Both the position numbers and the translations under genes were made by a program. The notes beneath the pieces are model-generated. The model saw only the letters and a list, made by a program, of their open reading frames with translations, made no database searches and was not told where the DNA came from. From NCBI RefSeq assembly GCF_014174375.1, contig NZ_JABEQE010000010.1:88998-152997 (forward strand): DNA of 64,000 nucleotides, given 5' to 3'. Positions within the stretch are counted from its first letter, which is position 1; the number at the start of each line of letters is the position of its first letter. Positions 16,280 through 25,572 of the stretch are shown in pieces. The stretch is from Gluconacetobacter asukensis. Lineage in GTDB: Bacteria > Pseudomonadota > Alphaproteobacteria > Acetobacterales > Acetobacteraceae.

Positions 16280-16788
16280 GGCGGCGGGACGGGGGGATGG
16301 GATGGGCCCCCGGTGCGATGCTGATGGTTGCCGGGCTGGCGGCCCTGGGGATTGCCGCCTGGGTCGAGCATGGGCTGGGCGAGGTGCCGTGCGGATTGTG
16401 CCTGTGGGAACGCTGGCCCTGGCGCATGCTGGCGGTTCTGGGCCTGTTCGCCGCCCTGTCGCGCGGGCGGGTCGCGCGGGGCCTGCTGTGGCTGGGCATT
16501 CCGGTCATGCTGGCGGCCTGTGGCCTGTCGGCCGTTCATGTCGGGGTGGAGCAGGGCTGGTGGCCCAGCCCGCTGCCGGAATGCCAGGCCCCGGTCTTTC
16601 ATCCCGGCACCTTTGCCGAGCGCCTGGCCGCCATGCCCCTGCGCCCGGCGAAGCCCTGCGACGCGCCGACCTATCTGGTCGGCGCGCTGCCGGTGTCCAT
16701 GGCCGCGATGGACGGGCTGTATGCGGCCTGTGTGCTGGCGGTCATAGCGTACTGCCTCGCCCGCGGCCGAAGATCAGGCCGACGATGA
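16276..16788 (+). CDS. dsbB: Disulfide bond formation protein B
   Basis: This 170-residue protein with four membrane segments has the quinone-linked redox pair in PCGLCLWERWPW (about residues 39-50) and a second periplasmic cysteine pair (PECQAP and KPCDAP) that oxidises DsbA. DsbB passes electrons from DsbA to ubiquinone. It is translationally linked to otsA, and its 3' end overlaps the oppositely oriented DUF1328 gene by 47 bases. Confidence 0.9.
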   Translation: MRRRDGGMGWAPGAMLMVAGLAALGIAAWVEHGLGEVPCGLCLWERWPWRMLAVLGLFAALSRGRVARGLLWLGIPVMLAACGLSAVHVGVEQGWWPSPLPECQAPVFHPGTFAERLAAMPLRPAKPCDAPTYLVGALPVSMAAMDGLYAACVLAVIAYCLARGRRSGRR

Positions 16789-16918
16789 ACAGCACGAGGA
16801 AGATGAAGAACAGGATCTTGCCGATATAGGCAAAATCGGCCGCGAACCCGCCGAAGCCGAGGGCCGCCGACAGCAGGGCCAGGACGAGAAAGATCAGCGT
16901 CCAGCGTAAGAGGTCCAT
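16742..16918 (-). CDS. DUF1328 small membrane protein (YtjA-like)
   Basis: A 58-residue frame on the minus strand starts at an ATG at 16918 preceded by GGAGGATATCCCG. It encodes two hydrophobic segments separated by GFGGFAADFAYIGKILF, the DUF1328/YtjA signature, and ends in GRGRGSTL. These tiny inner-membrane proteins are common and stress-associated, without defined function. The strong ribosome site and full family length support a real gene. Its 3' end runs antisense into the last 47 bases of dsbB. Confidence 0.88.
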   Translation of the reverse strand: MDLLRWTLIFLVLALLSAALGFGGFAADFAYIGKILFFIFLVLFIVGLIFGRGRGSTL

Positions 16919-17134
16919 CGGGATATCCTCCGATTCATGTGTCTGGACCGTAGGGTCCGTCAGGGCTTCAATAGCTGGCTGTCGTCAGGGTTGCGTTTTT
17001 CGTGGCGGATTCATGCGCTACGGCCTGTTATGGCGCGGTTGTGATGGCTTGCGGGCCGTGCGTGCCCGATGGGGTGATTCAACGTTCCCTGCTCCATGTT
17101 TCGGGCAGGGCTTCCAGCAGGCGGGTGACATATC

Positions 17135-19177
17135 GTGCCGGATTTCCGCTCTCTCTATCGTCAGGGTTTCGCGCGGGTGGCGGGATGCACCCTGCCGGTG
17201 GCGCTGGCGGACCCGGCGGCCAATGTTGCGCGCATGATCGACATGGTGCGCGCGTGCCATGAGCAGGGCGTGGCGCTGGCGGTCTTTCCCGAACTGGGCG
17301 TGTCCGGCTACGCGATCGACGATCTGCGCCAGCAGGACGTGCTGCTCGACGCGGTTGGGCGTGCGCTGGCGAGCCTGGCGGAGGCGACGGCCGGGCTGAT
17401 GCCGGTGGTGGTGGCCGGCGCGCCGCTGCGGCATGGGGACGCGCTGTACAATTGCGCGGTGGTGCTGCATCGCGGGACCATTCTGGGTGTGGTGCCCAAG
17501 AGCTACCTGCCGAATTACCGCGAATTCTACGAAGCCCGGCATTTCGTCGCCGGGGCCGGCCTGCGCGGCCAGACGATCCATGTCGCGGGCCAGACGGCGC
17601 CGTTCGGTACCGACCTGCTGTTCGAGGCCGAGGATCTGCCCGGCCTCGTGATCGCCGTCGAGATCTGCGAGGATGTGTGGGTGCCGGTGCCCCCCAGCAC
17701 GGAGGCGGCGCTGGCGGGGGCCACCGTGATTGCCAACCTGTCGGCCAGCGACATCACGGTGGGCAAGGCCGACCAGCGCGACCTGCTCTGCCGCTCGCAG
17801 TCGATGCGTGCGCTGTGTGCCTATGTCTATGCGGCGGCGGGAGAAGGGGAGTCGACCACCGACCTGGCCTGGGACGGGCAGGTGTCGATCTATGAAAACG
17901 GGGCGCTGCTGGCGGAAACGGTTCGTTTTCCGCAGGGGCCGCATCGCGCGGTGGCGGATGTCGATCTGGACCTGTTGCGGCAGGAACGCAGCCGCATGGG
18001 GACGTTTGCCGATTGCCGGGCGGCGCGGGGAGATGCGGCGTGGCGCCGGATCGGCTTTGCGCTGGCGCCGCCGCCGGGCGATCTGGGGCTGATGCGGCGG
18101 ATCGAGCGTTTTCCGTTCGTGCCCAGCGATCCTGCGCGGCTGGAGCAGGATTGTTTCGAAGCCTGGACGATCCAGGTTTCGGCCCTGAAGCAGCGCCTGC
18201 TGGCCACCGGGGCGCGACGCATGGTGATCGGCGTGTCGGGGGGGCTGGATTCCACCCAGGCGCTGCTGGTGGCGATCCGGGCCGCCGACGAGCTGTGCCT
18301 GGGGCGCGATGCGGTGCTGGCCTATACCATGCCCGGCTTTGGTACCAGCCCCGGCACGCAATCCAACGCCATGGCGCTGATGCGGGCGCTGGGGGTCGCG
18401 GCGGCCGAGCTGGATATCCGCCCGACGGCGCGGATGATGCTGGAACAGATGGGGCACCCTTTTGCCAGCGGTGTGCCGCAATATGACGTGACGTTCGAGA
18501 ATGTGCAGGCCGGGTTGCGGACCGATTTCCTGTTCCGGCTGGCCAACCAGCATGGCGGGATCGTGATCGGTACCGGGGATCTGTCGGAACTGGCGCTGGG
18601 GTGGTGTACCTATGGCGTGGGCGACCAGATGTCGCACTACAACGTCAATGCCGGCCTGCCCAAGACGCTGATCCAGCATCTGATCCGCTGGGTCGTCGCC
18701 TCGCGCCGGGTTGAGGATAACGCGGCGCGGGTGCTGGAGGCGATTCTGGAAACCGAGATTTCGCCCGAGCTGATCCCGGCTGGTTCCGGCCAGGCGTTGC
18801 AGAGCACCGAGGAGAAGATCGGGCCCTACGCGTTGCAGGATTTCACGCTGTACCATGTGCTGCGCCATGGTTTTCGGCCGTCGCGCATTGCCTATATGGC
18901 GGAAATCGCCTGGCGCGACCCGGCGGCGGGCACATGGCCGCCGGGGTTCCCGGCCGACCGGCGCGTGGCCTATGACCTGCCTGCCATCCGGCATTGGCTG
19001 TCGGTGTTCCTGAGCCGTTTCTTCGGCTTCAGCCAGTTCAAGCGTTCGGCGGTGCCGAACGGGCCGAAAGTGGTGGCCGGTGGCGCCTTGTCGCCGCGCG
19101 GCGACTGGCGCGCGCCGTCGGACGGCAATGCGCTTCTGTGGCTGGAGGAGCTGGAGCGCAACGTTCCCCGGGCCTGA
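17135..19177 (+). CDS. nadE: Glutamine-dependent NAD(+) synthase
   Basis: This 680-residue two-domain enzyme begins with a nitrilase-type glutaminase domain whose triad residues are visible: Glu in FPELGVSGY, Lys in VPKSYLPNYREFYEARHF and Cys in AVEICEDVW. The C-terminal synthetase domain has the PP-loop SGGLDSTQ at about residue 370. It amidates nicotinic acid adenine dinucleotide using glutamine-derived ammonia. The start is a GTG. It converges on the PBP4-like gene with only four bases between stops. nadD, the preceding enzyme, is at 56400. Confidence 0.95.
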   Translation: MPDFRSLYRQGFARVAGCTLPVALADPAANVARMIDMVRACHEQGVALAVFPELGVSGYAIDDLRQQDVLLDAVGRALASLAEATAGLMPVVVAGAPLRHGDALYNCAVVLHRGTILGVVPKSYLPNYREFYEARHFVAGAGLRGQTIHVAGQTAPFGTDLLFEAEDLPGLVIAVEICEDVWVPVPPSTEAALAGATVIANLSASDITVGKADQRDLLCRSQSMRALCAYVYAAAGEGESTTDLAWDGQVSIYENGALLAETVRFPQGPHRAVADVDLDLLRQERSRMGTFADCRAARGDAAWRRIGFALAPPPGDLGLMRRIERFPFVPSDPARLEQDCFEAWTIQVSALKQRLLATGARRMVIGVSGGLDSTQALLVAIRAADELCLGRDAVLAYTMPGFGTSPGTQSNAMALMRALGVAAAELDIRPTARMMLEQMGHPFASGVPQYDVTFENVQAGLRTDFLFRLANQHGGIVIGTGDLSELALGWCTYGVGDQMSHYNVNAGLPKTLIQHLIRWVVASRRVEDNAARVLEAILETEISPELIPAGSGQALQSTEEKIGPYALQDFTLYHVLRHGFRPSRIAYMAEIAWRDPAAGTWPPGFPADRRVAYDLPAIRHWLSVFLSRFFGFSQFKRSAVPNGPKVVAGGALSPRGDWRAPSDGNALLWLEELERNVPRA

Positions 19178-19181
19178 TCCT

Positions 19182-20726
19182 TCACTCCGCCGCCGCCACG
19201 GTCAGGAGCGCCTTGTCCATCGCCGCCGTGGACCGGCCGACATCCGGCGGTACGTCGTTGGCGAAGAAAGAGACGATCAACATGCGCCCGCTGGCGGCAA
19301 TCATGTAGCCGGACAGCGCGTGCGTGGCGTTGAGCGTGCCGGTCTTGGCGAAGAGCTTGTCCGCCAGTGCCGTGCCGGCGAAGCGTCTTGCCAGCGTGCC
19401 GTCTTCGCCTGCGACCGGAAGATCCTGGCGCCATGCCTGTCCCCATGGCTGCCGGTTCGCCCAAAGGAGCAAGGCCGCCACCGCACGGGGCGTCACGCGG
19501 TTGTATGTCGACATGCCCGAGCCATCGGCAAGAGAGAAGCTGGTGCGGGGAACGCCGGCGGCGGCGAGAATGGCATCGCGCTGCGCGACGCCCTGCGCGG
19601 CCGATCCTGTTCCGTGTGCAAGCCCGAGACGCCGCAACATTATTTCCGCGTGGAGATTCTGGCTGACCTTGAGAAGATGACGAATATCGTCCGCCAGTGG
19701 CGGGGGGGTCAGGCGGGTGAGTACGGGCGCAGGCGGAACGGGGAAGGGCGGTGGGGCCTGGGCGTCGTCGGTGAGGGTGAGCGGACGGTGCCATGCGCCG
19801 CTACCGCCTTCCACGGCGATCCCGCGCGCTTCCAGCAGGCGGCGGAAATGCCATGCCGCGAAATCGGCGGGATCTTCGATGCCGACACCCAGGATCTCCG
19901 GCGGCGCGCCAGCCGCGATGATTCCATAAAGCCGTACCCAGCGCGCGCCGGGCTGGCGCTCGATCCGAAGGTCGGTCTTGCCTTTCCCGACGGTGACCGC
20001 CTGGTTGTCGAGCCTGAGATAGGTTTCTCCGTCCTTCCAGGTGGCGGATGGCGGAGAACCCGCGGCGGAGCCGGGCGCCACGGACAGGGCGGCGACATTG
20101 TCGTCGAGCGTGAGCGCGGAGACCGCCGCGCCCGAACGGGTTTGCAGGGTGTTCCAGCTCCATCCGGGCCCCCAACGTTCGTCAGGGAAGAGCCTGTCGT
20201 CCCCCATGACGTCATGGACGCGCCGGATGCCCGCCGCGGCCGTGGCATCGGCGAGGGCCGACAGACAATCGGTCTGGCAATCGGGCCGGTCGGACAGACG
20301 TGCGTCCCCCGCGCCGATCAGTACGACGTCCGAAGCGCCGCCTTCATGGGGCACCAGCCGCACCGAGGCACCCCCCGCGCGGTCGGGGTCGGACAGTCCG
20401 GGCAGGGATGCAAGGGCGGCCGCTGTCGTGAACATCTTGGTATTGGACGCCGGGATGAACCGCTGGTCGGGATTGATCGCCAGGATTTCCTTGCCGTCCA
20501 TGTCCGTGACGAGCAGGCCCCAGCGCGTGCCGCCGAGCGCGGGTGTGTCGAGAATGGCGTGAATCTGGCCGGTGAGTGCTGCTGTGCCGCCTGGCGCCGG
20601 GATGTCGGGAGGGGAAAGCGTACAGGCAGAGAGGAGCATCGGCAGGCAGAGCCGTAATGCTGCCAGGCGGGACGGCGATGCCACACGTCCGGGATTGTGA
20701 CGGGTATATCCGGGAGCGCGGGTCAT
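19182..20726 (-). CDS. dacB: PBP4-type D-Ala-D-Ala carboxypeptidase, predicted lipoprotein
   Basis: This roughly 514-residue penicillin-binding protein of the DacB (S13) family has the three active-site motifs in order: SNTK (FIPASNTKMFTTAAAL), S-x-N (DGSGMSTYN) and KTG (FAKTGTLN). Between the first two lies the large insertion typical of PBP4. The N-terminus contains LPMLLSAC, a lipobox, suggesting membrane tethering instead of the usual soluble periplasmic form. The ATG at 20726 is chosen because it leads directly into that signal; the frame opens further upstream but without signal character. It trims peptidoglycan stem peptides. Confidence 0.88.
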   Translation of the reverse strand: MTRAPGYTRHNPGRVASPSRLAALRLCLPMLLSACTLSPPDIPAPGGTAALTGQIHAILDTPALGGTRWGLLVTDMDGKEILAINPDQRFIPASNTKMFTTAAALASLPGLSDPDRAGGASVRLVPHEGGASDVVLIGAGDARLSDRPDCQTDCLSALADATAAAGIRRVHDVMGDDRLFPDERWGPGWSWNTLQTRSGAAVSALTLDDNVAALSVAPGSAAGSPPSATWKDGETYLRLDNQAVTVGKGKTDLRIERQPGARWVRLYGIIAAGAPPEILGVGIEDPADFAAWHFRRLLEARGIAVEGGSGAWHRPLTLTDDAQAPPPFPVPPAPVLTRLTPPPLADDIRHLLKVSQNLHAEIMLRRLGLAHGTGSAAQGVAQRDAILAAAGVPRTSFSLADGSGMSTYNRVTPRAVAALLLWANRQPWGQAWRQDLPVAGEDGTLARRFAGTALADKLFAKTGTLNATHALSGYMIAASGRMLIVSFFANDVPPDVGRSTAAMDKALLTVAAAE

Positions 20727-20955
20727 GGTGTCCTTTCTCGGCGCGAAGACCGGAAACTCAGCCGCCTCGATGAGGGGCACGAGGAATCCGGGAGTGCAGG
20801 AAACAGGAAACATGCTTGCCAGGGCAGGAACGGACAACAGGCCGATATGGAGGAGGCTGTGCGCGGCCTGGCCGGTGGGCGTGCCCGTGATGACCGGCTC
20901 GGTGAGCCGCTCTCGCAGCGCGCCGCCGCTACCATCCTGTGCCCGACTGGACATC

Positions 20956-20988
20956 GGCCGGCAGCGAGGCTGATGCCCGCTGCCGGCC
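20956..20988 (-). terminator. Inverted repeat after TonB receptor gene
   Basis: GGCCGGCAGC, a 13-base loop, then GCTGCCGGCC form a perfect 10-base stem about 30 bases beyond the stop of the minus-strand TonB receptor gene. It is likely a stem-loop terminator, though it lacks a clear T-run. The remainder of 20727-21019 holds no other recognisable feature. Confidence 0.5.
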
Positions 20989-21019
20989 AACGATATCGAC
21001 CAGTCTTGTATCGCTCGTC

Positions 21020-23917
21020 TTACTGGAGTTCGAAGCGAATTCCGCCGCGGAAGGTCCGTCCGAGGAGGCTGCTGTAGGTGCTGTCGGCGGCGAGGCCGCT
21101 TTCGGGCACGATGACCGGACCCGCATTGGCCAGGTTGGTTACATTCAGGAAGACCTGCATGTTTCCGAGATTATTGTAGTGGAGCTTGTAGGTGAAGTTC
21201 ATGTCGAAATAGAAGGTGCCCTTGACGCGATTGTAGTCGATCGTCGGGAAGTAGGCGTTGTAGGCGGGGCAGCTGGTGGTGCACGTCACGTAGCTGTTCG
21301 AGTAGTTGCCGGCACTGATTCCGCGTGCGACGGCGGTTACGTTGAAGCGGGACGTGTCGTACGAGGCCGAGAAACGATAGATCCATTTCGGCGGGCCGGA
21401 GGTGATGTCACCCGCCGTATCGATGGCAGGGCTGAGGCCGGAATCGGCGACGTAGCTGAGATAGTTGCTCGCCTGACCGTGCAGCGTGAAGATTCCGTCG
21501 GCCTTGTGGAAAATACGACGGAGCGGAACCTGGTAGGTCGCATCGATGTCAATGCCGCTGGTCGTGATCTGGCTGAAGTTGAAGGGGATGGCACTGAAGA
21601 GCAGATCGCGCTGTCCCGAGGGGTCCGGGCGGAAAGCGGAGCAGAAGCTCTGATTGCCCTGGTAGCACTGATCGATGATATCCTGCGAGTAGAACTGCTG
21701 GATGGCGTCTTTCAGCCGGGTGTGGAACCAGTCTACCGAGATGGAAAGACCAGGCACGAAGCGCGGCGTAATGACCGAGCCGACCACCGTGGAATCCGCC
21801 TTTTCAGGCTTGAGCTGGCTGTTGCCCGTCGTCGTTTCCAGGACGGTGTCGGTGTTTCCGGTCCAGGGGTCAAGAACGGAGGTCGTGCGCGAGGTTCCGG
21901 CCTGGTAGAGCTCGTTGATGTTCGGAGCGCGAATATCGCGCGATTGGGTGGCACGGAACAGGATGTCCTGAACGGGCTGCCAGACGGCGCCCACTTTCCA
22001 TGTCGTGACGTAGCCGGACGTGGAGTAGTCGGTGCCGCGGACCGCGCCATTGAAGGAAAGCCCCTTGGCAAGAGGAACGTTCGTTTCGAGGTAGGCTTCC
22101 TTGACATTGTAGCCGCCGAAGGTCGGCAGGAAGTTTCCGACTGACCAGCCCGTCTGATATTGCGTCGGCACATAGCCGGACACTCTTTCATCCCGGTATT
22201 CGCCGCCGACGGCGACGTTCACATCGCCGGCCCAGGTGGCGAAGGGCGTCATGGACAGGTTTACGCCCGAAACGATTTCCTCGAATTTCTCATCGCGCCA
22301 GGGGTTGCCCAGCGCATAGTCGATGGACGACTGCGACATCACACCGGTGCCCAGCCAGTCGATCGGCGAGCAGCCATTGCCCGGATCGGTCAGCGTCGAA
22401 CGGCATACGACCGTGCCGGCCGGTATGCCTGCCGCATTCCCTGCAGGCGCACGGACGGCGTCGGTCGCGTTCGCGATCTTGGAGGTGTTCATGACGTTGT
22501 AGATCTGTTCGTGCGTGCGGGTGGCGCTGTACTGGGCATAGGCGCTCCAGGAGGCGCGCTTGCCGAACATGGTGAAATTGCCTTCGCCGCCGAACGTGTA
22601 GCGCTGCACGTTCCGCCTGTTGTCGGTCCTGCGATAGGGCATGTCATGGGCCGTCGTGCCCAATGTCGCGGTCGAGACACCCTGGAGCGCGTTCGCACCC
22701 AACGCATCCATCAGATAGGCATTGTCACCATTCAGCTTGATGGAGGTGAGATATTGCGGACCGGCGTTATAGATATACTCGCTCTCGTTGTAGGCGCCTT
22801 CCCCATACAATGTCATCCACGGGGCCACGTCGTAGCTGAGGCGGCCATAGAGATTCTTCCGGTCGCTGCCGGGGGACAGGCCGATGTTGCGACCATTGTC
22901 CGCGAGGGCATAATCGCCGCCGAGCGATGTGGTGGAGGTCGAGAACGAGCCGTAATCATAGTGATTGACGCTGCCGCCCTGTCCGAAATAGGTGCCCCTC
23001 AGTGAGTTGGCGACCGTTCCGGTCGACGCGTTGATGATGCCGCCCGGCAGAGCATTGTTGGTTCCGGCGGGCCCCCGCACGATATAGTAGGGCTGGCCGT
23101 TTCCTGCCTTATAGGCGGGGTTGGCCATGATCCGGTTGTTGTTCTCGTTCCACGAGCGGGTCACGCTGTAGATGCCATCCTGGTGGGCATAGTCACCGCT
23201 CAGCAGCACATGCCCCTTGTCGTGGGCAAAGCCGAAACCGCCCGCGATCGAGGTCGAGTAATTGGTCCCGTCGCCGTAGGTCGAGACGCCCGAATCGGCG
23301 TTGACCTTCAGGCCGGTATAGGTCTTGTCGAGCACGAAATTGGTTACGCCCGCGACGGCGTCGGAGCCATATTGCGCGGATGCGCCGCCCGTCACGACGT
23401 CCACCCGCTTCACGAGCTGCTGCGGAAGCGTGTTGATATCGACGATGCCCGTGATGGCGGACGGCGCGGTGCGCCGGCCGTCGAGCAGGACGAGCGAGCG
23501 GACCGCGCCGAGGTTTCTCAGGTTGAGGGCATTGATGCCCGCCGTCCCGCCGCTGAGCGCCAGGCGGGAGTTCTGCGGCGTCGTGCTGCCCGCGAACTGG
23601 GGAAGCTCGTTGACGAGATCCGCGAGATTGTTGGTCGGCGACTGGTTCAGGATGTCGCTCAGCGTCAGGGTGCTGACGGGTGTCGGGGTCTTGGCATGCG
23701 CGTTGGCAATCCGGCTTCCGGTCACTGTGATCACTTCATCGTTCGCCGATTTTCCCGATATGGGCGCTTTGGATGAAGTATTCGCGTTTCCGCTTTTCCT
23801 GGTCCTGGTGTCTTTGTTCTCCGTATCCGACACGGGCGCGGCAGAGGCCGTGTTGAGGGAAATAACGGCTGCTCCGACGAGAAGTGATAGTTTACGTAGA
23901 CGTCGAGTGACGATCAT
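21020..23917 (-). CDS. TonB-dependent receptor (first)
   Basis: This roughly 965-residue outer-membrane protein has a signal peptide ending near ASAA, a plug domain with DEVITVTGSRI, SLVLLDGRRTAPS, VDVVTGGASAQYGSDAVAGVTNFVL, and a C-terminal barrel ending in RGGIRFELQ. The LDGRRT/GGASAQYGSDAVAG pattern is that of the large alphaproteobacterial and xanthomonad receptors for plant-derived or carbohydrate compounds more than classical siderophores; substrate is not determinable. I take the ATG at 23917, behind GGGAGAT. It is monocistronic, followed by a stem-loop. TonB/ExbBD are not in the window. Confidence 0.9.
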   Translation of the reverse strand: MIVTRRLRKLSLLVGAAVISLNTASAAPVSDTENKDTRTRKSGNANTSSKAPISGKSANDEVITVTGSRIANAHAKTPTPVSTLTLSDILNQSPTNNLADLVNELPQFAGSTTPQNSRLALSGGTAGINALNLRNLGAVRSLVLLDGRRTAPSAITGIVDINTLPQQLVKRVDVVTGGASAQYGSDAVAGVTNFVLDKTYTGLKVNADSGVSTYGDGTNYSTSIAGGFGFAHDKGHVLLSGDYAHQDGIYSVTRSWNENNNRIMANPAYKAGNGQPYYIVRGPAGTNNALPGGIINASTGTVANSLRGTYFGQGGSVNHYDYGSFSTSTTSLGGDYALADNGRNIGLSPGSDRKNLYGRLSYDVAPWMTLYGEGAYNESEYIYNAGPQYLTSIKLNGDNAYLMDALGANALQGVSTATLGTTAHDMPYRRTDNRRNVQRYTFGGEGNFTMFGKRASWSAYAQYSATRTHEQIYNVMNTSKIANATDAVRAPAGNAAGIPAGTVVCRSTLTDPGNGCSPIDWLGTGVMSQSSIDYALGNPWRDEKFEEIVSGVNLSMTPFATWAGDVNVAVGGEYRDERVSGYVPTQYQTGWSVGNFLPTFGGYNVKEAYLETNVPLAKGLSFNGAVRGTDYSTSGYVTTWKVGAVWQPVQDILFRATQSRDIRAPNINELYQAGTSRTTSVLDPWTGNTDTVLETTTGNSQLKPEKADSTVVGSVITPRFVPGLSISVDWFHTRLKDAIQQFYSQDIIDQCYQGNQSFCSAFRPDPSGQRDLLFSAIPFNFSQITTSGIDIDATYQVPLRRIFHKADGIFTLHGQASNYLSYVADSGLSPAIDTAGDITSGPPKWIYRFSASYDTSRFNVTAVARGISAGNYSNSYVTCTTSCPAYNAYFPTIDYNRVKGTFYFDMNFTYKLHYNNLGNMQVFLNVTNLANAGPVIVPESGLAADSTYSSLLGRTFRGGIRFELQ

Positions 23918-23978
23918 AAAAATATCTCCCACACGCGCACAGCGACCGCGTACCATTTCATTGTGATTTCATATCAAA

Positions 23979-24018
23979 TGTAAATTCGGGGATAGATTAT
24001 GTCGATATCGAAATTACA
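23979..24018. promoter_or_regulatory. Imperfect inverted repeat upstream of TonB receptor
   Basis: TGTAAATTCG and CGAAATTACA (9 of 10 pairing) flank a 20-base AT-rich interval 60-100 bases upstream of the receptor start. The position fits an operator or activator site for the receptor gene. Function is inferred from position and symmetry only. Confidence 0.35.
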
Positions 24019-24048
24019 TGCACTCAATAACCCTGGGTTAAGGGCCTG

Positions 24049-24110
24049 ACCAAAAATGCGGGCTGGCGAGCGAGAGCGGCCCGAAGGGGCCGCGCCCGCC
24101 GGGCCGCGCA
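24049..24110 (-). repeat. Dispersed inverted-repeat element, partial copy C
   Basis: GGGCTGGCGAGCGAGAGCGGCC and the sequence around it match, in reverse complement, the right half of the element at 58082-58241 (GGCCGCTCTCGCTTACCAGCCC there), including the flanking AAATG-like end. Only about one half of the element is present. It supplies the apparent start of the small gene that follows. Confidence 0.7.
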
Positions 24111-24268
24111 CTTATGCCGATCGCGTGGCCGACGAACCGTGGCTCAACGGCACCGCGCCGGAGCCGCAGCCGGCCGACCTTGCACGCGGACTGGCCTTGT
24201 ATCGCCGGGTCATGGTGATGCTGGCCACCCTCATGGCCCTCATCATCCTTCTGAACGGCTTACCATGA
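24056..24268 (+). CDS. Small single-membrane-segment protein, doubtful start
   Basis: A 70-residue frame ends in one clear transmembrane helix (YRRVMVMLATLMALIILLNGLP). The first roughly 20 residues come from a dispersed repeat, so either the repeat contributes the start codon or the true start is later; GTG or ATG codons from 24192 onward would give only the helix. A 19-residue histidine-containing frame (24265-24324) follows it and ends four bases before bluB. I do not recognise a family. It may be part of the bluB transcript. Confidence 0.4.
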   Translation: MRAGERERPEGAAPAGPRTYADRVADEPWLNGTAPEPQPADLARGLALYRRVMVMLATLMALIILLNGLP

Positions 24269-24328
24269 TGCACGATCAGGGCGGGCATGGCTGGACAGAC
24301 CTGCCCGCCGGCCTGAAAGACTGACCCG

Positions 24329-24952
24329 ATGGAATTCACGGCCTCCGACGTCTCAACCCTGAATCGTATCCTGCGCTGGCGCCGGGACGTTCGCCATTTT
24401 CGTCCCGACCCGATCGACGAGCCGGTCATCGCGCGACTGCGCGCGGCGATGGATCTGGCGCCATCGGTCGGCAACGCCCGCCCCTGGCGCGTCATTCGCG
24501 TCGACAGCCCCGCATTGCGTGCCGCCGTGCGCACCGACTTCAGTCGCTGTAACGCCGAAGCCGCCAGGACCTATGACGGACGGCAGCACGAGGATTATCT
24601 ACGCCTGAAGCTCGCCGGGCTGGATCATGCGCCGCTGCAACTCGCGGTCTTCACCGTGTCCGATCCCGCAGAAGGCCACTCGTTGGGGCGCCGGTCCATG
24701 CCGGACACATTGAGCGCCTCGACGAACATGGCGATTCACACCCTATGGCTGGCCGCAAGAGTGGAAAATCTGGGACTAGGCATGGTGTCCATTCTCGATC
24801 CCAAGGTCATGGAGCAGATCTTCGATTGCCCTGCCGAATGGCGGTTTTCCGCCTATCTCTGTATCGGCCATTCGGAATGCGATGATGACATGCCCTTGCT
24901 GCACCGCGTCGGCTGGCAGGAGAACCACGCCCACCCATGGGAGATACGCTGA
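24329..24952 (+). CDS. bluB: 5,6-dimethylbenzimidazole synthase
   Basis: This 207-residue nitroreductase-fold enzyme has the BluB signatures RWRRDVRHFRPDPI, APSVGNARPWRVIRV, SASTNMAIHTLWLAARVENLGLGMVSI and LCIGHSE. BluB cannibalises its own FMN with oxygen to make the lower ligand of vitamin B12. The gene is complete with core codon use. It converges on a truncated cobQ, so the locus is a damaged cobalamin biosynthesis region, while bluB itself looks intact. Confidence 0.92.
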   Translation: MEFTASDVSTLNRILRWRRDVRHFRPDPIDEPVIARLRAAMDLAPSVGNARPWRVIRVDSPALRAAVRTDFSRCNAEAARTYDGRQHEDYLRLKLAGLDHAPLQLAVFTVSDPAEGHSLGRRSMPDTLSASTNMAIHTLWLAARVENLGLGMVSILDPKVMEQIFDCPAEWRFSAYLCIGHSECDDDMPLLHRVGWQENHAHPWEIR

Positions 24953-24957
24953 GTTTT

Positions 24958-25572
24958 CTATCGCGCCACCGCCAGCAGCCCGGCGACATCGCAATGGGCT
25001 TCAAGATGCTCGGCCAGTGCGTCAAGGACCGCTTCCACCCCCTCGCCATAGGCCAGCGTCGAGGGCGCGGCGCCGAGCTGGCGCAGGAATGCCCCACGAA
25101 ACGCGTCATCAGCGAACATGCCGTGCAGATAGCTGCCCATGACCCGCCCGTCCGTGGACATGGCCCCTTCCGGCGCACCCGCGACATGGGCAAACGGGCG
25201 GGAACGAGCCTCGCCCGTCGTTTCCCCGATATGGATTTCATAGCCCGTCATCGGCACGCCGCTGGACGCATGGACCGCCTCCACGCCCGAGAGATGCTTG
25301 TCCGGCCGCATCGTCGTGACAAGGTCCAGCAGACCAAGGCCGGGTACGTCGCCCGCCGTGCCCTCCAGCTCCAGCGGGTCACGGATTGTTCGACCCAGCA
25401 TCTGATAGCCGCCGCAGATGCCCAGCACATGGCCGCCGCGCCGCACATGAGCCCGGATATCGATATCCCACCCCTGGCCTCGCACCCAAGCGAGATCCGC
25501 AATAGTGGATTTGGTTCCCGGCAGAATGACCAGGTCGGTATCGCCGGGAACGGCTTGCCCCGGGCCGACCAT
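24958..25572 (-). pseudogene. cobQ: Cobyric acid synthase, 5'-truncated
   Basis: About 205 residues match the C-terminal glutamine amidotransferase domain of CobQ: DTDLVILPGTKSTIADL, HVRRGGHVLGICGGYQMLGR with the catalytic cysteine in GICGGYQ, and the histidine segment VMGSYLHGMF. The N-terminal ATP-binding amide synthase domain (about 280 residues) is missing because an IS701-type remnant joins at about 25573. The remaining ATG lies in IS-derived sequence. The half-enzyme should be unable to amidate cobyrinate, unless a complete copy exists elsewhere. Confidence 0.85.

Noticed and set aside
17018..18994. 658-residue minus-strand frame opposite nadE
   Set aside because: nadE has all active-site motifs in order; the antisense product is featureless.
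23918..24330. Cobalamin riboswitch near bluB or the first TonB receptor
   Set aside because: No B12-box sequence or expected stem organisation could be found in either leader.
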